This document shows, piece after piece, positions 1-17,595 of a stretch of DNA of 38,586 bases. Each line of letters begins with the position of its first letter. Positions within the stretch are counted from its first letter, which is position 1. Below the pieces are notes generated by a model, which was not told the DNA's origin, ran no database searches, and was given only the letters and a program-made list of their open reading frames with translations. This DNA is from Deltaproteobacteria bacterium (GTDB taxonomy: Bacteria > Myxococcota_A > UBA9042). Location: positions 1 to 38,586 of the forward strand of contig VGRO01000036.1 of NCBI GenBank assembly GCA_016875335.1, in the 5' to 3' direction. A program made the translations under genes and the position numbers.

Positions 1-942
1 CCGGCTGCGACCCAGCCGGGCCCAGGGCGGACCGGGCCGACGCCGCCGCACGGCGATCCCCGCCACGTCAGGGACGACCGCGGTCCGCGGCCGGCGGGCC
101 GACCGGGCCACCGACCGTCGAGCGCCCCTCGCTGGACGGGTGCGGATGCCCGCGATCGCCCCGATCGTCCGTCGCATGCCGCACCGCCGCACGACTGGAT
201 CACTGGCATCCACGCGGTCCTGCAGCTTCTGGCGCGGGCGCCGCACCGCGTCGTCCAGGTCTTGCTGTGGTCCCGCGATCCGCGCGTCGAGGCCCAAGTC
301 CAGGCCGCAGCCGCGGCAGCGCGGATACCGATCGTCCGCCGCGAACCGCCCGCTTTTGAAGATCCGGGCAACCCGCAAGGGGTGGCGGTGCAGGTCACCG
401 AGTTTGCGTACGCCGACCTCGATGTGGTGGCGCCGCCGACGGGCTGCGCTCGCGGCGCGATCTACCTCGTGCTCGACTCGATCACCGATCCGCGCAACTT
501 GGGCGCCATCCTGCGTTCTGCGGCGTTCTTTTGCGTGCAAGCCGTGATCATTCCGCAAGATCGGGCCGCTGGGGTCACCGCCGTCGTCGAACGGATCGCG
601 CGCGGCGCCACGGCGACCGTGCCGGTGGTCCGCGTGGTCAACCTGGCTCGAACGCTGGAGATTCTGCAGCAGCGCGGCGTGTTCGTGGTCGGCACCGGAC
701 TTGAACCGTCGAGCGCGGAGTTGGCCGGTTACACGTTTGCGCCGATCACAGCGGTTGTGCTCGGAGCGGAAGGCAGCGGCCTGCGGCCGCTCGTGCGGCG
801 CCGTTGCGATGAAACAGTCCGATTGTCAGGCAGTTCCGACATGCAGTCGCTCAACGTCTCGGCCTTCGCAACCCTGGCGCTGCACCTGGTGCGCGCCCAG
901 CACCCGCGCGTCGATTCGCCCCAACCCGCCGAATCGCGTTGA
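1..942 (+). CDS. rlmB: SpoU/RlmB-type 23S rRNA 2'-O-ribose methyltransferase, 5' end outside window
   Basis: SPOUT-family enzyme that transfers a methyl group from SAM to a ribose 2'-OH; RlmB acts on 23S rRNA. The reading frame is open from base 1 with no stop. The family N-terminus, DWITGIHAVLQLL, is encoded at about 193-231, well upstream of the first plausible TTG at 262, so a start at 262 would cut the substrate-binding domain. No ATG/GTG/TTG lies in frame between base 1 and 193, so the gene probably begins before the window. The first ~60 residues are Pro/Arg-rich and look disordered. The three SpoU motifs are intact: ITDPRNLGAILRSA (motif 1), LGAEGSGLRPLVRRRCD (motif 2) and SLNVSAFATLALH (motif 3, trefoil knot). 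TrmH or another SpoU target cannot be excluded; the N-terminal domain favours RlmB. Its TGA overlaps the -35 box of the downstream promoter. Confidence 0.88.
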   Translation, partial: PAATQPGPGRTGPTPPHGDPRHVRDDRGPRPAGRPGHRPSSAPRWTGADARDRPDRPSHAAPPHDWITGIHAVLQLLARAPHRVVQVLLWSRDPRVEAQVQAAAAAARIPIVRREPPAFEDPGNPQGVAVQVTEFAYADLDVVAPPTGCARGAIYLVLDSITDPRNLGAILRSAAFFCVQAVIIPQDRAAGVTAVVERIARGATATVPVVRVVNLARTLEILQQRGVFVVGTGLEPSSAELAGYTFAPITAVVLGAEGSGLRPLVRRRCDETVRLSGSSDMQSLNVSAFATLALHLVRAQHPRVDSPQPAESR

Positions 943-967
943 CCGTCGGCGCGCGTTGCTGTAAACT
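939..967 (+). promoter_or_regulatory. Sigma70-like promoter for the tRNA-tuf transcript
   Basis: TTGACC at 939-944, a 17-nt spacer, and TAAACT at 962-967 form a near-consensus housekeeping promoter. It lies 213 bases before the first tRNA. The -35 overlaps the TGA stop (940-942) of the upstream methyltransferase gene. Transcription would begin near 974. It is the best promoter-like element before tRNA-Thr-Tyr-Gly-Thr-tuf. Confidence 0.65.
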
Positions 968-1076
968 CCGCGGCCCCGAACCGGCCCGCTGCGCGCGGAG
1001 CGCCGGACTCGACAAGCGCCAGGTTTCGCAACTCGGCAGCATTGCAAGAGAACGTCGACAATCACCTCAGGCTCCC

Positions 1077-1102
1077 GCCTGCGGTGCGCAATTGCCGCAG
1101 GC
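1077..1102 (+). other. Hairpin in the leader of the tRNA-tuf operon
   Basis: The 8-bp arms GCCTGCGG (1077-1084) and CCGCAGGC (1095-1102) are perfectly complementary around a 10-nt loop. It sits in the 237-base gap between the methyltransferase stop and the first tRNA. No T-run follows, so a processing or leader structure is likelier than a terminator. I see no other gene in 943-1179. Confidence 0.45.
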
Positions 1103-1179
1103 TCGACGCAGGGCTGCCGCCGGGCTCGACGGAGCGCACGAGTTCACGCCTCGGGCGGACGCCGATCGCCCAACGAAGC

Positions 1180-1252
1180 GCTGGCGTAGCTCAACTGGCA
1201 GAGCAGCTGATTTGTAATCAGCAGGTTGCGGGTTCAATTCCCGCCGCCAGCT
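1180..1252 (+). tRNA. tRNA-Thr (anticodon TGT)
   Basis: Folds as a cloverleaf: acceptor GCTGGCG with CGCCAGC, anticodon stem GCTGA/TCAGC, loop TTTGTAA with TGT at 34-36, and T arm GCGGG-TTCAATT-CCCGC. The discriminator is T and the next bases are CCG, so the 3' CCA is not encoded. It is the first of four tRNAs before tuf, matching the thrU-tyrU-glyT-thrT-tufB arrangement known from E. coli. Confidence 0.97.
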
Positions 1253-1280
1253 CCGCACCGTGGCTGCAGCGACAATGCTT

Positions 1281-1363
1281 GGAGGGTTGCCGGAGTGGTC
1301 AATCGGAGCAGACTGTAAATCTGCCGGCGTACGCCTACGGTGGTTCGAACCCACCACCCTCCA
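1281..1363 (+). tRNA. tRNA-Tyr (anticodon GTA)
   Basis: Class II tRNA of 83 nt with a long variable arm. The acceptor GGAGGGT pairs with ACCCTCC; anticodon stem GCAGA/TCTGC; loop CTGTAAA with GTA at 34-36; T arm GGTGG-TTCGAAC-CCACC. The discriminator A is followed by CCG, so CCA is not encoded. Second tRNA of the tuf operon. Confidence 0.97.
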
Positions 1364-1461
1364 CCGCCCCTGCGGTTTTTCGCTCGCCGAGAACCCGGGC
1401 GCCATCCGCGGCCGGCCAGTGCGTCCAATCTGAGGGTCGAAGGCCGCGCCGGCCGCACCCG

Positions 1462-1534
1462 GCGGGAGTAGCTCAGTTGGCAGAGCGTCAGCCTTCCAAG
1501 CTGAATGTCGCGGGTTCGAGCCCCGTTTCCCGCT
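1462..1534 (+). tRNA. tRNA-Gly (anticodon TCC)
   Basis: Acceptor GCGGGAG pairs with TTCCCGC (one G-U); anticodon stem TCAGC/GCTGA; loop CTTCCAA giving TCC; T arm GCGGG-TTCGAGC-CCCGT with one wobble pair. The discriminator T is followed by CCG, so CCA is not encoded. Confidence 0.97.
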
Positions 1535-1618
1535 CCGCGCCGCAAGACCCCGGCGGACATGCACGTGTGCTCCGCCGCTACCGGGCCACGTCGCGGTGGT
1601 CCGCGGCCGGCGCGCAAT

Positions 1619-1691
<73 letters not shown>

Positions 1692-1693
1692 CC

Positions 1694-1707
1694 GGGGCTT
1701 CGGCCCC
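1694..1707 (+). other. UUCG-tetraloop hairpin directly after tRNA-Thr(GGT)
   Basis: GGGGC-TTCG-GCCCC is a 5-bp stem closing a C(UUCG)G tetraloop, an exceptionally stable RNA fold. It starts three bases after the tRNA discriminator. There is no T-tract, and tuf follows on the same strand. It fits a tRNA 3'-processing or mRNA 5'-protecting structure better than a terminator. Confidence 0.55.
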
Positions 1708-1866
1708 TCCCACCGGCAGGTGTGCGGCATGGGCTCGCACCGGCCGCTTCGGGTGGCAAGCAGGGACATCGTCCAGGGGATCGCGCCGGGATCGAGGTCT
1801 TCGTCCGGCCCCGTCGTTTCGTAGTTTTCAGGACACGCCACCAGGGTGGCGGGAGGATTTTTCGTC

Positions 1867-3054
1867 ATGGCCAAGGCCAAGTTTGAACGCAACAAGCCCC
1901 ACGTCAACGTGGGCACGATCGGCCACGTCGACCACGGCAAGACCACCTTGACGGCGGCCATCACCAAGCACCAGTCGCAAAAGGGCATGGGCAAGGCCAA
2001 GTCCTTCGACGAGATCGACAAGACGCCTGAGGAAAAGGCGCGCGGCATCACCATCTCGACTGCCCACGTCGAGTACGAGACCGCCAAGCGCCACTACGCC
2101 CACGTCGATTGCCCGGGCCACGCCGACTACATCAAGAACATGATCACCGGCGCCGCACAGATGGACGGCGCAATCCTGGTGTGCGCGGCCACCGACGGCC
2201 CGATGCCGCAGACCAAGGAGCACGTGCTGCTGGCCCGCCAGGTCGGCGTGCCCAAGATGGTCGTGTACCTGAACAAGTGCGACGCCGCCGACCCGGACCT
2301 GCTGGAACTGGTCGACATGGAACTGCGCGAACTGTTGAGCAAATACGAGTTCGACGGCGACAACGCTCCGATCGTCCAGGGCTCGGCCTTGGAGGCCTTG
2401 AACGGTGTCGGCAGCAAGTTCGGCACGCCGTCGATCGACGCGCTGATGGAGGCACTGGACAACTTCATCCCTGAGCCGGTGCGCGACTTTGACAAGCCGT
2501 TCCTGATGCCCGTCGAGGACGTGATGACGATCTCAGGCCGCGGCACCGTGGTCACCGGTCGCGTCGACCGCGGCACCATCAAGCTCAACGAGGAAGTCGA
2601 GATCGTCGGCATTCGGCCGACCATCAAGTCGACCATCACCGGCATCGAGATGTTCCACAAGACGGTGGACCAGGGCCAGGCCGGCGACAACCTCGGCGCG
2701 CTGCTGCGCGGCATCAAGCGCGATGACGTCGAGCGCGGCCAGTCGCTGTGCAAACCGGGATCGGTCACGCCGCACACCCAGTTCAAGGCCTCGGTCTACG
2801 TGCTGAGCAAGGACGAGGGCGGCCGCAGCAAGCCGTTCTTCAAGGGCTACCGGCCGCAGTTCTACTTCGGCACCGCGGACATCACCGGCGACATCGACCT
2901 GCTGGCCGGTGTCGAGATGGTCAAGCCGGGGGACAAGGTCGAACTGCTCGTCAAGCTCATCAGCCCCGTGGCGATGGAAAAAGGCATGCGCTTCGCCATC
3001 CGCGAAGGCGGTCGCACCGTCGGCGCGGGCGTGGTGGCGGACATCGAAAAGTAG
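1867..3054 (+). CDS. tuf: Elongation factor Tu
   Basis: GTPase that delivers aminoacyl-tRNA to the ribosomal A site. The product is 395 residues, the usual length. G1 is GHVDHGKT (about residues 18-25), switch I contains RGITIS, G3 is DCPGH, G4 is NKCD and G5 is GSALEAL. Domains 2 and 3 follow, with [13 protein letters not shown] and the C-terminal [12 protein letters not shown]. The start is ATG 1867: GGGAGG lies at 1851-1856, and translation begins [16 protein letters not shown] as in the family. An in-frame extension to 1846 would swallow that ribosome binding site. The gene sits downstream of four tRNAs, so it is probably cotranscribed with them. Confidence 0.99.
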   Translation: MAKAKFERNKPHVNVGTIGHVDHGKTTLTAAITKHQSQKGMGKAKSFDEIDKTPEEKARGITISTAHVEYETAKRHYAHVDCPGHADYIKNMITGAAQMDGAILVCAATDGPMPQTKEHVLLARQVGVPKMVVYLNKCDAADPDLLELVDMELRELLSKYEFDGDNAPIVQGSALEALNGVGSKFGTPSIDALMEALDNFIPEPVRDFDKPFLMPVEDVMTISGRGTVVTGRVDRGTIKLNEEVEIVGIRPTIKSTITGIEMFHKTVDQGQAGDNLGALLRGIKRDDVERGQSLCKPGSVTPHTQFKASVYVLSKDEGGRSKPFFKGYRPQFYFGTADITGDIDLLAGVEMVKPGDKVELLVKLISPVAMEKGMRFAIREGGRTVGAGVVADIEK

Positions 3055-3154
3055 GCAGGTGCGAAGCAGGCAGGCTTGGCTGGGGGCTCGGACGACCGGC
3101 CCCGCACAGTTGACCTGCCCGACGAGCGCCAGTCGCCGCAACCGGTGACCCGAC

Positions 3155-3170
3155 CCGGGACGACTCCCGG
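3155..3170 (+). other. Hairpin in the tuf-rpmG gap
   Basis: CCGGGA-CGAC-TCCCGG is a perfect 6-bp stem with a 4-nt loop, about 100 bases after the tuf stop. No T-run follows, so termination is uncertain. The rest of 3055-3285 shows no convincing ORF; a TTGACC at about 3112 has no matching -10. Confidence 0.3.
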
Positions 3171-3285
3171 ACCAGGGCCGACTGCGGCGGCTGGCGCACC
3201 CCCTTTGCAGCAGCCCTGGTGGCCGGCAAGGGGAATGCGCGACAGACCATCCTCCCCGGTGGCCTTGTCGCGGTACTGAGGCAAC

Positions 3286-3465
3286 ATGGCGCAGACCAAC
3301 CGCTCGATCATCCATCTGGAATGCCAGAGCTGCCGCACCAGCGGCGTCCCCGGCGTTTCGCGCTACACCACCAGCAAGAACAAGAAGACCAAGCCCGGTC
3401 GGCTGACCTTCAAGAAGTACTGCCCTTTCGAGCGCAAGCACACCGACCACAAGGAAACCAAGTAG
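3286..3465 (+). CDS. rpmG: 50S ribosomal protein L33
   Basis: 59-residue large-subunit protein starting [16 protein letters not shown] and ending [16 protein letters not shown]. Conserved features are the N-terminal CxxC knuckle (CQSC), the basic TTSKNKKTK stretch, and the C-terminal KH-T-HKETK. The second zinc knuckle is normally CPxCxKH; here it is CPFERKH, so only three of the four zinc-ligand cysteines remain. Position between tuf and tRNA-Trp/secE is the conserved rpmG location. The ribosome binding site before ATG 3286 is weak (GAGGCAAC). Confidence 0.95.
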   Translation: MAQTNRSIIHLECQSCRTSGVPGVSRYTTSKNKKTKPGRLTFKKYCPFERKHTDHKETK

Positions 3466-3610
3466 CCGCGCCCGAGTTTGGGCCGGGCGACCGGTCTGTC
3501 GTGTGGCCGCCGGGGCCCCAGGACAGCCCCGGCGACCGGCCGGCCGGCCGTCCCTGGCCGAGGCGAGGCGCGCACCGACCCGTGTTTGCGTGCAAATGCG
3601 GGTCCTCTGC

Positions 3611-3683
3611 AGGCCAGTAGCTCTAACGGTAGAGCGGCAGACTCCAAATCTGCGGGTTGTGGGTTCGAATCCCGCCTGGCCTG
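3611..3683 (+). tRNA. tRNA-Trp (anticodon CCA)
   Basis: Acceptor AGGCCAG pairs with CTGGCCT; anticodon stem GCAGA/TCTGC; loop CTCCAAA giving CCA; T arm GTGGG-TTCGAAT-CCCGC with one wobble. The discriminator G is followed by CCC, so CCA is not encoded. Its location between rpmG and secE is a widely conserved arrangement. Confidence 0.97.
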
Positions 3684-3746
3684 CCCGAATGCGCACAGCT
3701 GCCCGATCGCGCCGGTACGGTTCCCAGTGAGGGCAAGGAGCGAACG

Positions 3747-4157
3747 ATGAGCCAGGAGCGGATGGTCAACATGGCGTTCATCGCCGCAGCACTGGTGCTG
3801 TGGTTCGTGAGCGCCAACCTGATCGGCACGGTGCTCGACGCCCTGCCGCCGCTGCATGCGGCTTCGGGCGAACGCTGGCAATGGGACGCCTACATCATCG
3901 GCCGCGAGTTCCGCCTGAGCAATCTGCTGGGCGTGGCCGTGGGCGTGGCCGGCGGCATCCTGCTGTGGCGCAACGAGTGGCTTTTCACCCAGGCGCACGA
4001 GATTGCGGGCGAGCTGCGCAAGGTGTCTTGGCCGTCGTGGCCCGAGGTCCGGCTGTCGACCGTCGTGGTGATGATCACCACCGTGCTCGTGGCCTGTGTG
4101 TTGTGGGGATTCGACACCGTGTTCGCCTTCGTCAGCCGGCTGGTCTACAAGATCTAG
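3747..4157 (+). CDS. secE: Preprotein translocase subunit SecE
   Basis: Inner-membrane subunit that clamps SecY in the SecYEG channel. The product is 136 residues. Start is ATG 3747 with AAGGAG at 3735-3740; upstream in-frame codons would run into the tRNA-Trp gene. Two N-terminal hydrophobic segments (about residues 7-29 and 60-75) precede the conserved core: amphipathic [13 protein letters not shown] (about 87-99) and the last transmembrane helix (about 103-130). Three membrane segments resemble the E. coli form rather than the single-helix form. nusG follows after 94 bases, the standard pair. Confidence 0.95.
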   Translation: MSQERMVNMAFIAAALVLWFVSANLIGTVLDALPPLHAASGERWQWDAYIIGREFRLSNLLGVAVGVAGGILLWRNEWLFTQAHEIAGELRKVSWPSWPEVRLSTVVVMITTVLVACVLWGFDTVFAFVSRLVYKI

Positions 4158-4251
4158 CCCACGCAATAGCCCGACGGCGGCGCGCCGGATGGAGCGCGAC
4201 GACGCCCGACGGCCCCGACCGGCCCATGGTGCCCAACTACGGAGGCGAGCG

Positions 4252-4875
4252 ATGATGCCCCTGGATGTTCTGAGCCAAGACAGCGCGACCAATTCCGGCG
4301 CTGAAGTCGCTCCGCGGCCGCGCGCTTCGCGCATGCGCTGGTACATCGTCAACACCTATACGGGTTCAGAGAACCTGGCGCGCACCCACCTGCTCAAGAA
4401 CGCAAAGGACGGTCGGCTGGAAGAACACTTCGGCGAAGTGCTGATCCCGACCGAAAAGGTCGCCGAGGTGCGCGCCGGCGTGCGCCGCGAATCCAAGCGC
4501 AAGTTCTTCCCGGGCTACCTGCTCGTGCAGATGGTGCTCAACGACGACACCTGGCACCTCGTCAAGAACACCGAGAAGATCATTGGCTTTGTCGGGTCCG
4601 AGAAGGACAAGATGAAGAAGCCGGCGCCGGTGCCCGAACACGAGGTCGAGCGCATCCTGGGCCAACTGGAACAGGCTGAGGTCCAGGCCAAGCCGGTGGT
4701 GTCGTTCAACGAGGGCACCGAGGTGCGCGTCATCGACGGACCGTTCGCCAACTTCAGCGGCACGGTCGCAGAAGTCCAGGCAGACAAACAGAAACTCAAG
4801 GTGTTGGTGTCGATCTTCGGTCGGGCCACGCCGGTGGAACTCGGCTTTATGCAAGTCGAGAAGATGGGCGGGTAG
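4252..4875 (+). CDS. nusG: Transcription termination/antitermination factor NusG
   Basis: Elongation factor that bridges the RNA polymerase clamp and binds Rho or S10. The product is 207 residues. A ~25-residue N-terminal extension precedes the NGN domain, which opens with [13 protein letters not shown] and contains [13 protein letters not shown]. The C-terminal KOW domain is [24 protein letters not shown] at 4241-4245 supports ATG 4252; the adjacent ATG 4255 is also possible. Placed between secE and rplK as in most bacteria. Confidence 0.96.
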   Translation: MMPLDVLSQDSATNSGAEVAPRPRASRMRWYIVNTYTGSENLARTHLLKNAKDGRLEEHFGEVLIPTEKVAEVRAGVRRESKRKFFPGYLLVQMVLNDDTWHLVKNTEKIIGFVGSEKDKMKKPAPVPEHEVERILGQLEQAEVQAKPVVSFNEGTEVRVIDGPFANFSGTVAEVQADKQKLKVLVSIFGRATPVELGFMQVEKMGG

Positions 4876-5014
4876 CCGCCCTGGGGTGCCAGGCGGCCGG
4901 CGGATCACGGGGATCCAGTCGGGCGCCGCAACGAGCACGGTGCTGGCCATCGTCCAAGGGCGGTGACAAGCAATTCGCGCGGGTGGGGTTCGCGGACTTC
5001 ACCCGGAGGTAGTC

Positions 5015-5440
5015 ATGGCAAAGAAAATCACAGGGTACGTCAAGCTGCAGTTGCCGGCCGGCAAGGCGACGCCGTCGCCGCCCGTGGGTCCGGCGCTCGG
5101 CCAGCACGGCGTCAACATCATGCAGTTCTGCAAGGCCTACAACGCTGAAACTGCGGCACAGGCCGGCATGATCATTCCGGTGGTCATCACGGTCTACTCG
5201 GACCGGTCGTTCACCTTTATCACCAAGACGCCGCCCGCGTCGCGGTTGCTCCTCAAGTACGCCAAGGTCGAAAAGGGTTCGTCGGTGCCCAACCGCGACA
5301 AGGTCGCCAAGGTGACCATGGCCCAGGTCGAAGAGATCGCCAAGATCAAAATGCCCGACCTGTACGCCGTGGACATGCGCGGCGCCGCCCTGACCATTGC
5401 CGGCACCGCCCGCTCGATGGGCATCGACGTCGTCGGCTAG
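5015..5440 (+). CDS. rplK: 50S ribosomal protein L11
   Basis: 141-residue protein of the GTPase-associated centre that binds 23S rRNA with L10/L12. The N-terminal family signature [18 protein letters not shown] is present and the C-terminal rRNA-binding domain ends [12 protein letters not shown]. Start ATG 5015 has GGAGG 5 bases upstream and translates to [16 protein letters not shown], the usual N-terminus. 5441-5528 separates it from rplA. Confidence 0.99.
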   Translation: MAKKITGYVKLQLPAGKATPSPPVGPALGQHGVNIMQFCKAYNAETAAQAGMIIPVVITVYSDRSFTFITKTPPASRLLLKYAKVEKGSSVPNRDKVAKVTMAQVEEIAKIKMPDLYAVDMRGAALTIAGTARSMGIDVVG

Positions 5441-5528
5441 ACCCCAACCGCCTTGCGCGGCCACAAGCATCGGCCGCAGGCACCCGAGCGTGCTGGTCCG
5501 CGGACCATCCGCACCTGGAGACATCGCC

Positions 5529-6236
5529 ATGGCTACCCGTTCCAAGAAATACCGCGCGGCGCTCGCCAAGTTCGACCGCCAGAAGCGCTACCCGCTCGAC
5601 GAGGCGTGCGCCATCGTCAAGTCGATCGCCAACGCCAAGTACGACGAAACCGTCGAAGTCGCCATCAACCTGGGCATCAACCCCAAGCACGCCGACCAGA
5701 TGGTGCGCGGCGCGGTGGTGCTGCCCAACGGCACCGGCAAGGTCAACCGCGTGCTGGTGTTCGCCCGCGGCGAAAAAGAGAAGGAGGCCTTCGACGCTGG
5801 CGCCGATTTCGCGGGCGGCGACGAGCTCATCGACAAAATCAAGGAAGGTTGGTTCGAGTTCGACACCTGCATCGCCACGCCCAACATGATGGTGGCGGTG
5901 GGCAAGATCGGCAAGCTGCTCGGCCCGCGCGGGCTGATGCCCAACCCCAAGGTGGGCACAGTGACCTTTGAGGTCGGCGCCGCGGTCAAGGCCGCCAAGG
6001 CCGGCAAGATCGAGTTCCGCGCCGAGAAGTCCGGCATCATCCACGCGGGCGTCGGCAAGCGCTCGTTCGAGGCTGGCAAGCTGAGCGAGAACATCCACGC
6101 GCTGCTCGACGCGCTGCACAAGCTCAAGCCGGCGACGGCCAAGGGCACCTACGTGCGCGCAGTGACCGTGGCCACGACCCACTCGCCGGGCGTGCGCGTG
6201 GACGCCGTCGCCCTGGCCAGCGAGGTCAAGCACTGA
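5529..6236 (+). CDS. rplA: 50S ribosomal protein L1
   Basis: 235-residue L1-stalk protein. ATG 5529 follows GGAG at 5517-5520 and gives [18 protein letters not shown]; longer in-frame starts read through non-conserved sequence. The two-domain L1 fold is recognisable by [16 protein letters not shown] and [20 protein letters not shown]1 is known in other bacteria to repress its own L11-L1 mRNA; I did not identify its RNA target here. Confidence 0.99.
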   Translation: MATRSKKYRAALAKFDRQKRYPLDEACAIVKSIANAKYDETVEVAINLGINPKHADQMVRGAVVLPNGTGKVNRVLVFARGEKEKEAFDAGADFAGGDELIDKIKEGWFEFDTCIATPNMMVAVGKIGKLLGPRGLMPNPKVGTVTFEVGAAVKAAKAGKIEFRAEKSGIIHAGVGKRSFEAGKLSENIHALLDALHKLKPATAKGTYVRAVTVATTHSPGVRVDAVALASEVKH

Positions 6237-6609
6237 CCTCGTCGCCGGTTGCACCCGGCCCGCGCTTCCGCGGATTCGGAAGCACCGAACGTGGCCCGCT
6301 GCGCTTGCGAAGCGCAGGGGCGACGGCTGCCGGACGGGCACGATCCGGTGGCGTTCGACTCCCCGCACAGGGGGGGTCGCGTCTGAGAAGCCGGCATGGG
6401 TCCAGCGCAAGCACGGCCCTGCAAGTCCGGCGGAGGCGCGAGGAGTCCGACAAGGTTCCGGGCGCGGGGCGACCGAGTCGCCGCACGTTCGGGATGCGCC
6501 AGGGCGCGGACCTGAGGGTCGGCACAGCCTGGCGTGACGGTTCTTGCGTGGAGGCGGCGGCGCGGTGCCACCGGCCTTCGACATCTCAGGCGTCGCAAGG
6601 AGGAAGACC
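6237..6609 (+). promoter_or_regulatory. Structured rplJ leader (candidate L10 autoregulatory RNA)
   Basis: 373 bases without a credible gene between rplA and rplJ. Three strong inverted repeats are packed in 6264-6379. The first is GCTTCCG/CGGAAGC (6264-6270 with 6277-6283, 6-nt loop). The second is CTGCGCTT/AAGCGCAG (6299-6306 with 6310-6317, 3-nt loop). The third is CGACTCCCC/GGGGGGTCG (6356-6364 with 6371-6379, one G-U, 6-nt loop). None is followed by a T-run. In many bacteria the L10-L12 complex binds an rplJ leader here to repress translation. The kink-turn element itself was not identified, so this assignment is positional. Confidence 0.45.
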
Positions 6610-7131
6610 GTGAACAAGCAAGAAAAGCAAGTTCGGGTCGATACCCTGCGGCGCGAACTCGACGGCATCGACAGCGTCATCGTCGCAGAGAATCAGGGCA
6701 TTTCGGTCACCGAGATGCAGACTCTGCGCGGGGCGGTGCGCGCGGCCGGCGGCAAGGTTCGCGTCGTCAAGAACACCCTTGCTCGCTTGTCGGTCCAAGG
6801 CACCTCGTTGCAGGTGGCCAGCGACAAGTTTGTGGGGCCCGTGCTGATTGCGTTTGGCAAGGATCCAGTGGGTCCCGCCAAGGCGATCCTCAAGGTTGCC
6901 AAGGACATGCCCAGGCTCGTCGTCAAGGGCGGTGCGGTTTCTGGCAAGGCGATTGATCCCGATGGGGTCAAGACCTTGTCCGAGCTGCCCGGCCGCGACG
7001 AATTGCGCGGCATGTTCCTGGGTGTCCTGACCGCGGTGGCAAGCAAGTTCGTGGGAACGTTGGCGGCGGCGCCGCGCGACTTCCTGAGCGTGTTGGCCCA
7101 GCGGGAGGATCAGCTCAAGAACGCAGGCTAG
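6610..7131 (+). CDS. rplJ: 50S ribosomal protein L10
   Basis: 173-residue base of the L7/L12 stalk. The start is GTG 6610: AAGGAGG at 6597-6603 lies 6 bases upstream, and the product then begins MNKQEKQVRVDTLRREL. An extension to 6544 lacks both features. Typical family segments are VRVVKNTLARLSVQGT and LPGRDELRGMFLGVL; the C-terminal helix that binds L12 dimers ends DFLSVLAQREDQLKNAG. Probably coexpressed with rplL, separated by 125 bases that hold a hairpin. Confidence 0.98.
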   Translation: MNKQEKQVRVDTLRRELDGIDSVIVAENQGISVTEMQTLRGAVRAAGGKVRVVKNTLARLSVQGTSLQVASDKFVGPVLIAFGKDPVGPAKAILKVAKDMPRLVVKGGAVSGKAIDPDGVKTLSELPGRDELRGMFLGVLTAVASKFVGTLAAAPRDFLSVLAQREDQLKNAG

Positions 7132-7166
7132 TGCGAGGGTTTCGACTGCTGACGGCCACGGCCGGC

Positions 7167-7187
7167 GTCGCGAAACGGTTTCGCGAC
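7167..7187 (+). other. Hairpin between rplJ and rplL
   Basis: GTCGCGAAA (7167-7175) and TTTCGCGAC (7179-7187) form a perfect 9-bp stem with a 3-nt CGG loop. It sits 36 bases after the rplJ stop and 70 before rplL. No T-run, so it may adjust the L10:L12 ratio through processing or stability rather than stop transcription. Confidence 0.5.
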
Positions 7188-7256
7188 CCCTGACCGCAGT
7201 GACCCGCCGGTTGCCCGGCCGCAGCGACCACAACGCAACAACTGGAGAATCACACC

Positions 7257-7649
7257 ATGTCACTCAATCGCGCAGATGTGCTCAGCTATCTCAATGGCCT
7301 GACCGTTCTGGAACTGGCCGAACTGACCAAGGAACTCGAGAACGCGTGGGGCGTCAAGGCCTCCGCCGGCGTGCCGATGATGGCCGTGGCGGCGGGCGGC
7401 GGCGCGGCAGCGGCTGAGGCGCCCAAGGTCGAGGAAAAGACCGAGTTCGACGTCATCATCCTGGACGCTGGCGCCAACAAGATCAACGTCATCAAGGCGA
7501 TTCGCGAGATCACCGCCTTGGGCCTCAAGGAAGCCAAGGAGCTGTCCGAGAAGGCCGGTGGCGTGGTCAAGGAAGCCGTCAGCAAGGCCGACGCCGAAGG
7601 CATCAAGAAGAAGCTGGAAGAAGCCGGCGCCAAGGTGGAAGTCAAGTAG
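7257..7649 (+). CDS. rplL: 50S ribosomal protein L7/L12
   Basis: 130-residue acidic stalk protein that recruits translational GTPases. The N-terminal dimerisation domain ([20 protein letters not shown]) is followed by a Gly/Ala-rich hinge ([13 protein letters not shown]) and the conserved C-terminal domain with [19 protein letters not shown] and [15 protein letters not shown] 7257 is preceded by TGGAG. Length and domain order are normal. Confidence 0.99.
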   Translation: MSLNRADVLSYLNGLTVLELAELTKELENAWGVKASAGVPMMAVAAGGGAAAAEAPKVEEKTEFDVIILDAGANKINVIKAIREITALGLKEAKELSEKAGGVVKEAVSKADAEGIKKKLEEAGAKVEVK

Positions 7650-7673
7650 CCGCAAGGCCACGCGAGTTCCAGA

Positions 7674-7716
7674 CCTCCGGGGATCGGCGACGGCGACGGC
7701 GACCGATCCCCGGAGG
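7674..7716 (+). other. 14-bp perfect hairpin in the rplL-rpoB gap (attenuator/processing candidate)
   Basis: CCTCCGGGGATCGG (7674-7687) is exactly complementary to CCGATCCCCGGAGG (7703-7716), with a 15-nt loop made of CGACGG repeats. It begins 25 bases after rplL and ends 143 before rpoB. In E. coli the same gap holds a partial terminator and an RNase III site that lower rpoBC relative to the ribosomal genes. No T-tract follows, so processing or weak attenuation is favoured. The remaining bases 7717-7859 show nothing else clear. Confidence 0.6.
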
Positions 7717-7859
7717 GATCGACCCCGGGCGCCCCGGACCGCGCCCGCGGACCCGAACCAGCCGGCTGCGCGCCGCGCCGGGCGGGATGCACCGCAACCC
7801 AGGTCCACCTTTCCAGCACGCCGTTCCGGACGCGGGAAGCGGCGAGGAGTTCCTCCCAC

Positions 7860-12758
<4,899 letters not shown>

Positions 12759-12842
12759 GCCGGACGCCCGCCCACCCGCCGCCCACACACACCGCCGGCC
12801 CGACGACACGCTTCGCGGCCCCCCGGCACAGGAAGGTCACCC

Positions 12843-17411
<4,569 letters not shown>

Positions 17412-17522
17412 GCGCCGCCGACGCCCTGCTCGCGGTCTGCGCCCTGCGCGTCCGCGATGTGTCTGGCGTCGGTCGGGCCGTGGGTGGCCGCCCGGTGACT
17501 TGGTCCGCGTGCGCCGCGGCGA

Positions 17523-17550
17523 TTGACATCCCACCCCAGGGGTCTAAGGT
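17523..17550 (+). promoter_or_regulatory. Sigma70-like promoter for the serA-like gene
   Basis: TTGACA at 17523-17528 is a consensus -35. A 16-nt spacer leads to TAAGGT at 17545-17550. It lies 46 bases upstream of the ATG of the dehydrogenase gene and 112 after rpoC, suggesting independent expression of the following gene. Confidence 0.6.
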
Positions 17551-17595
17551 ATCGCCGCCCGGATTCTGCCTCACCGGGTGCGCAAGGAGGCCCCC

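Noticed and set aside
3112-3140. TTGACC as a promoter for rpmG
   Set aside because: No AT-rich -10 at 16-18 bases.
17418-17472. CCGACGCC/GGCGTCGG as rpoC terminator
   Set aside because: Arms are about 40 bases apart with no T-run; could be chance in GC-rich sequence.
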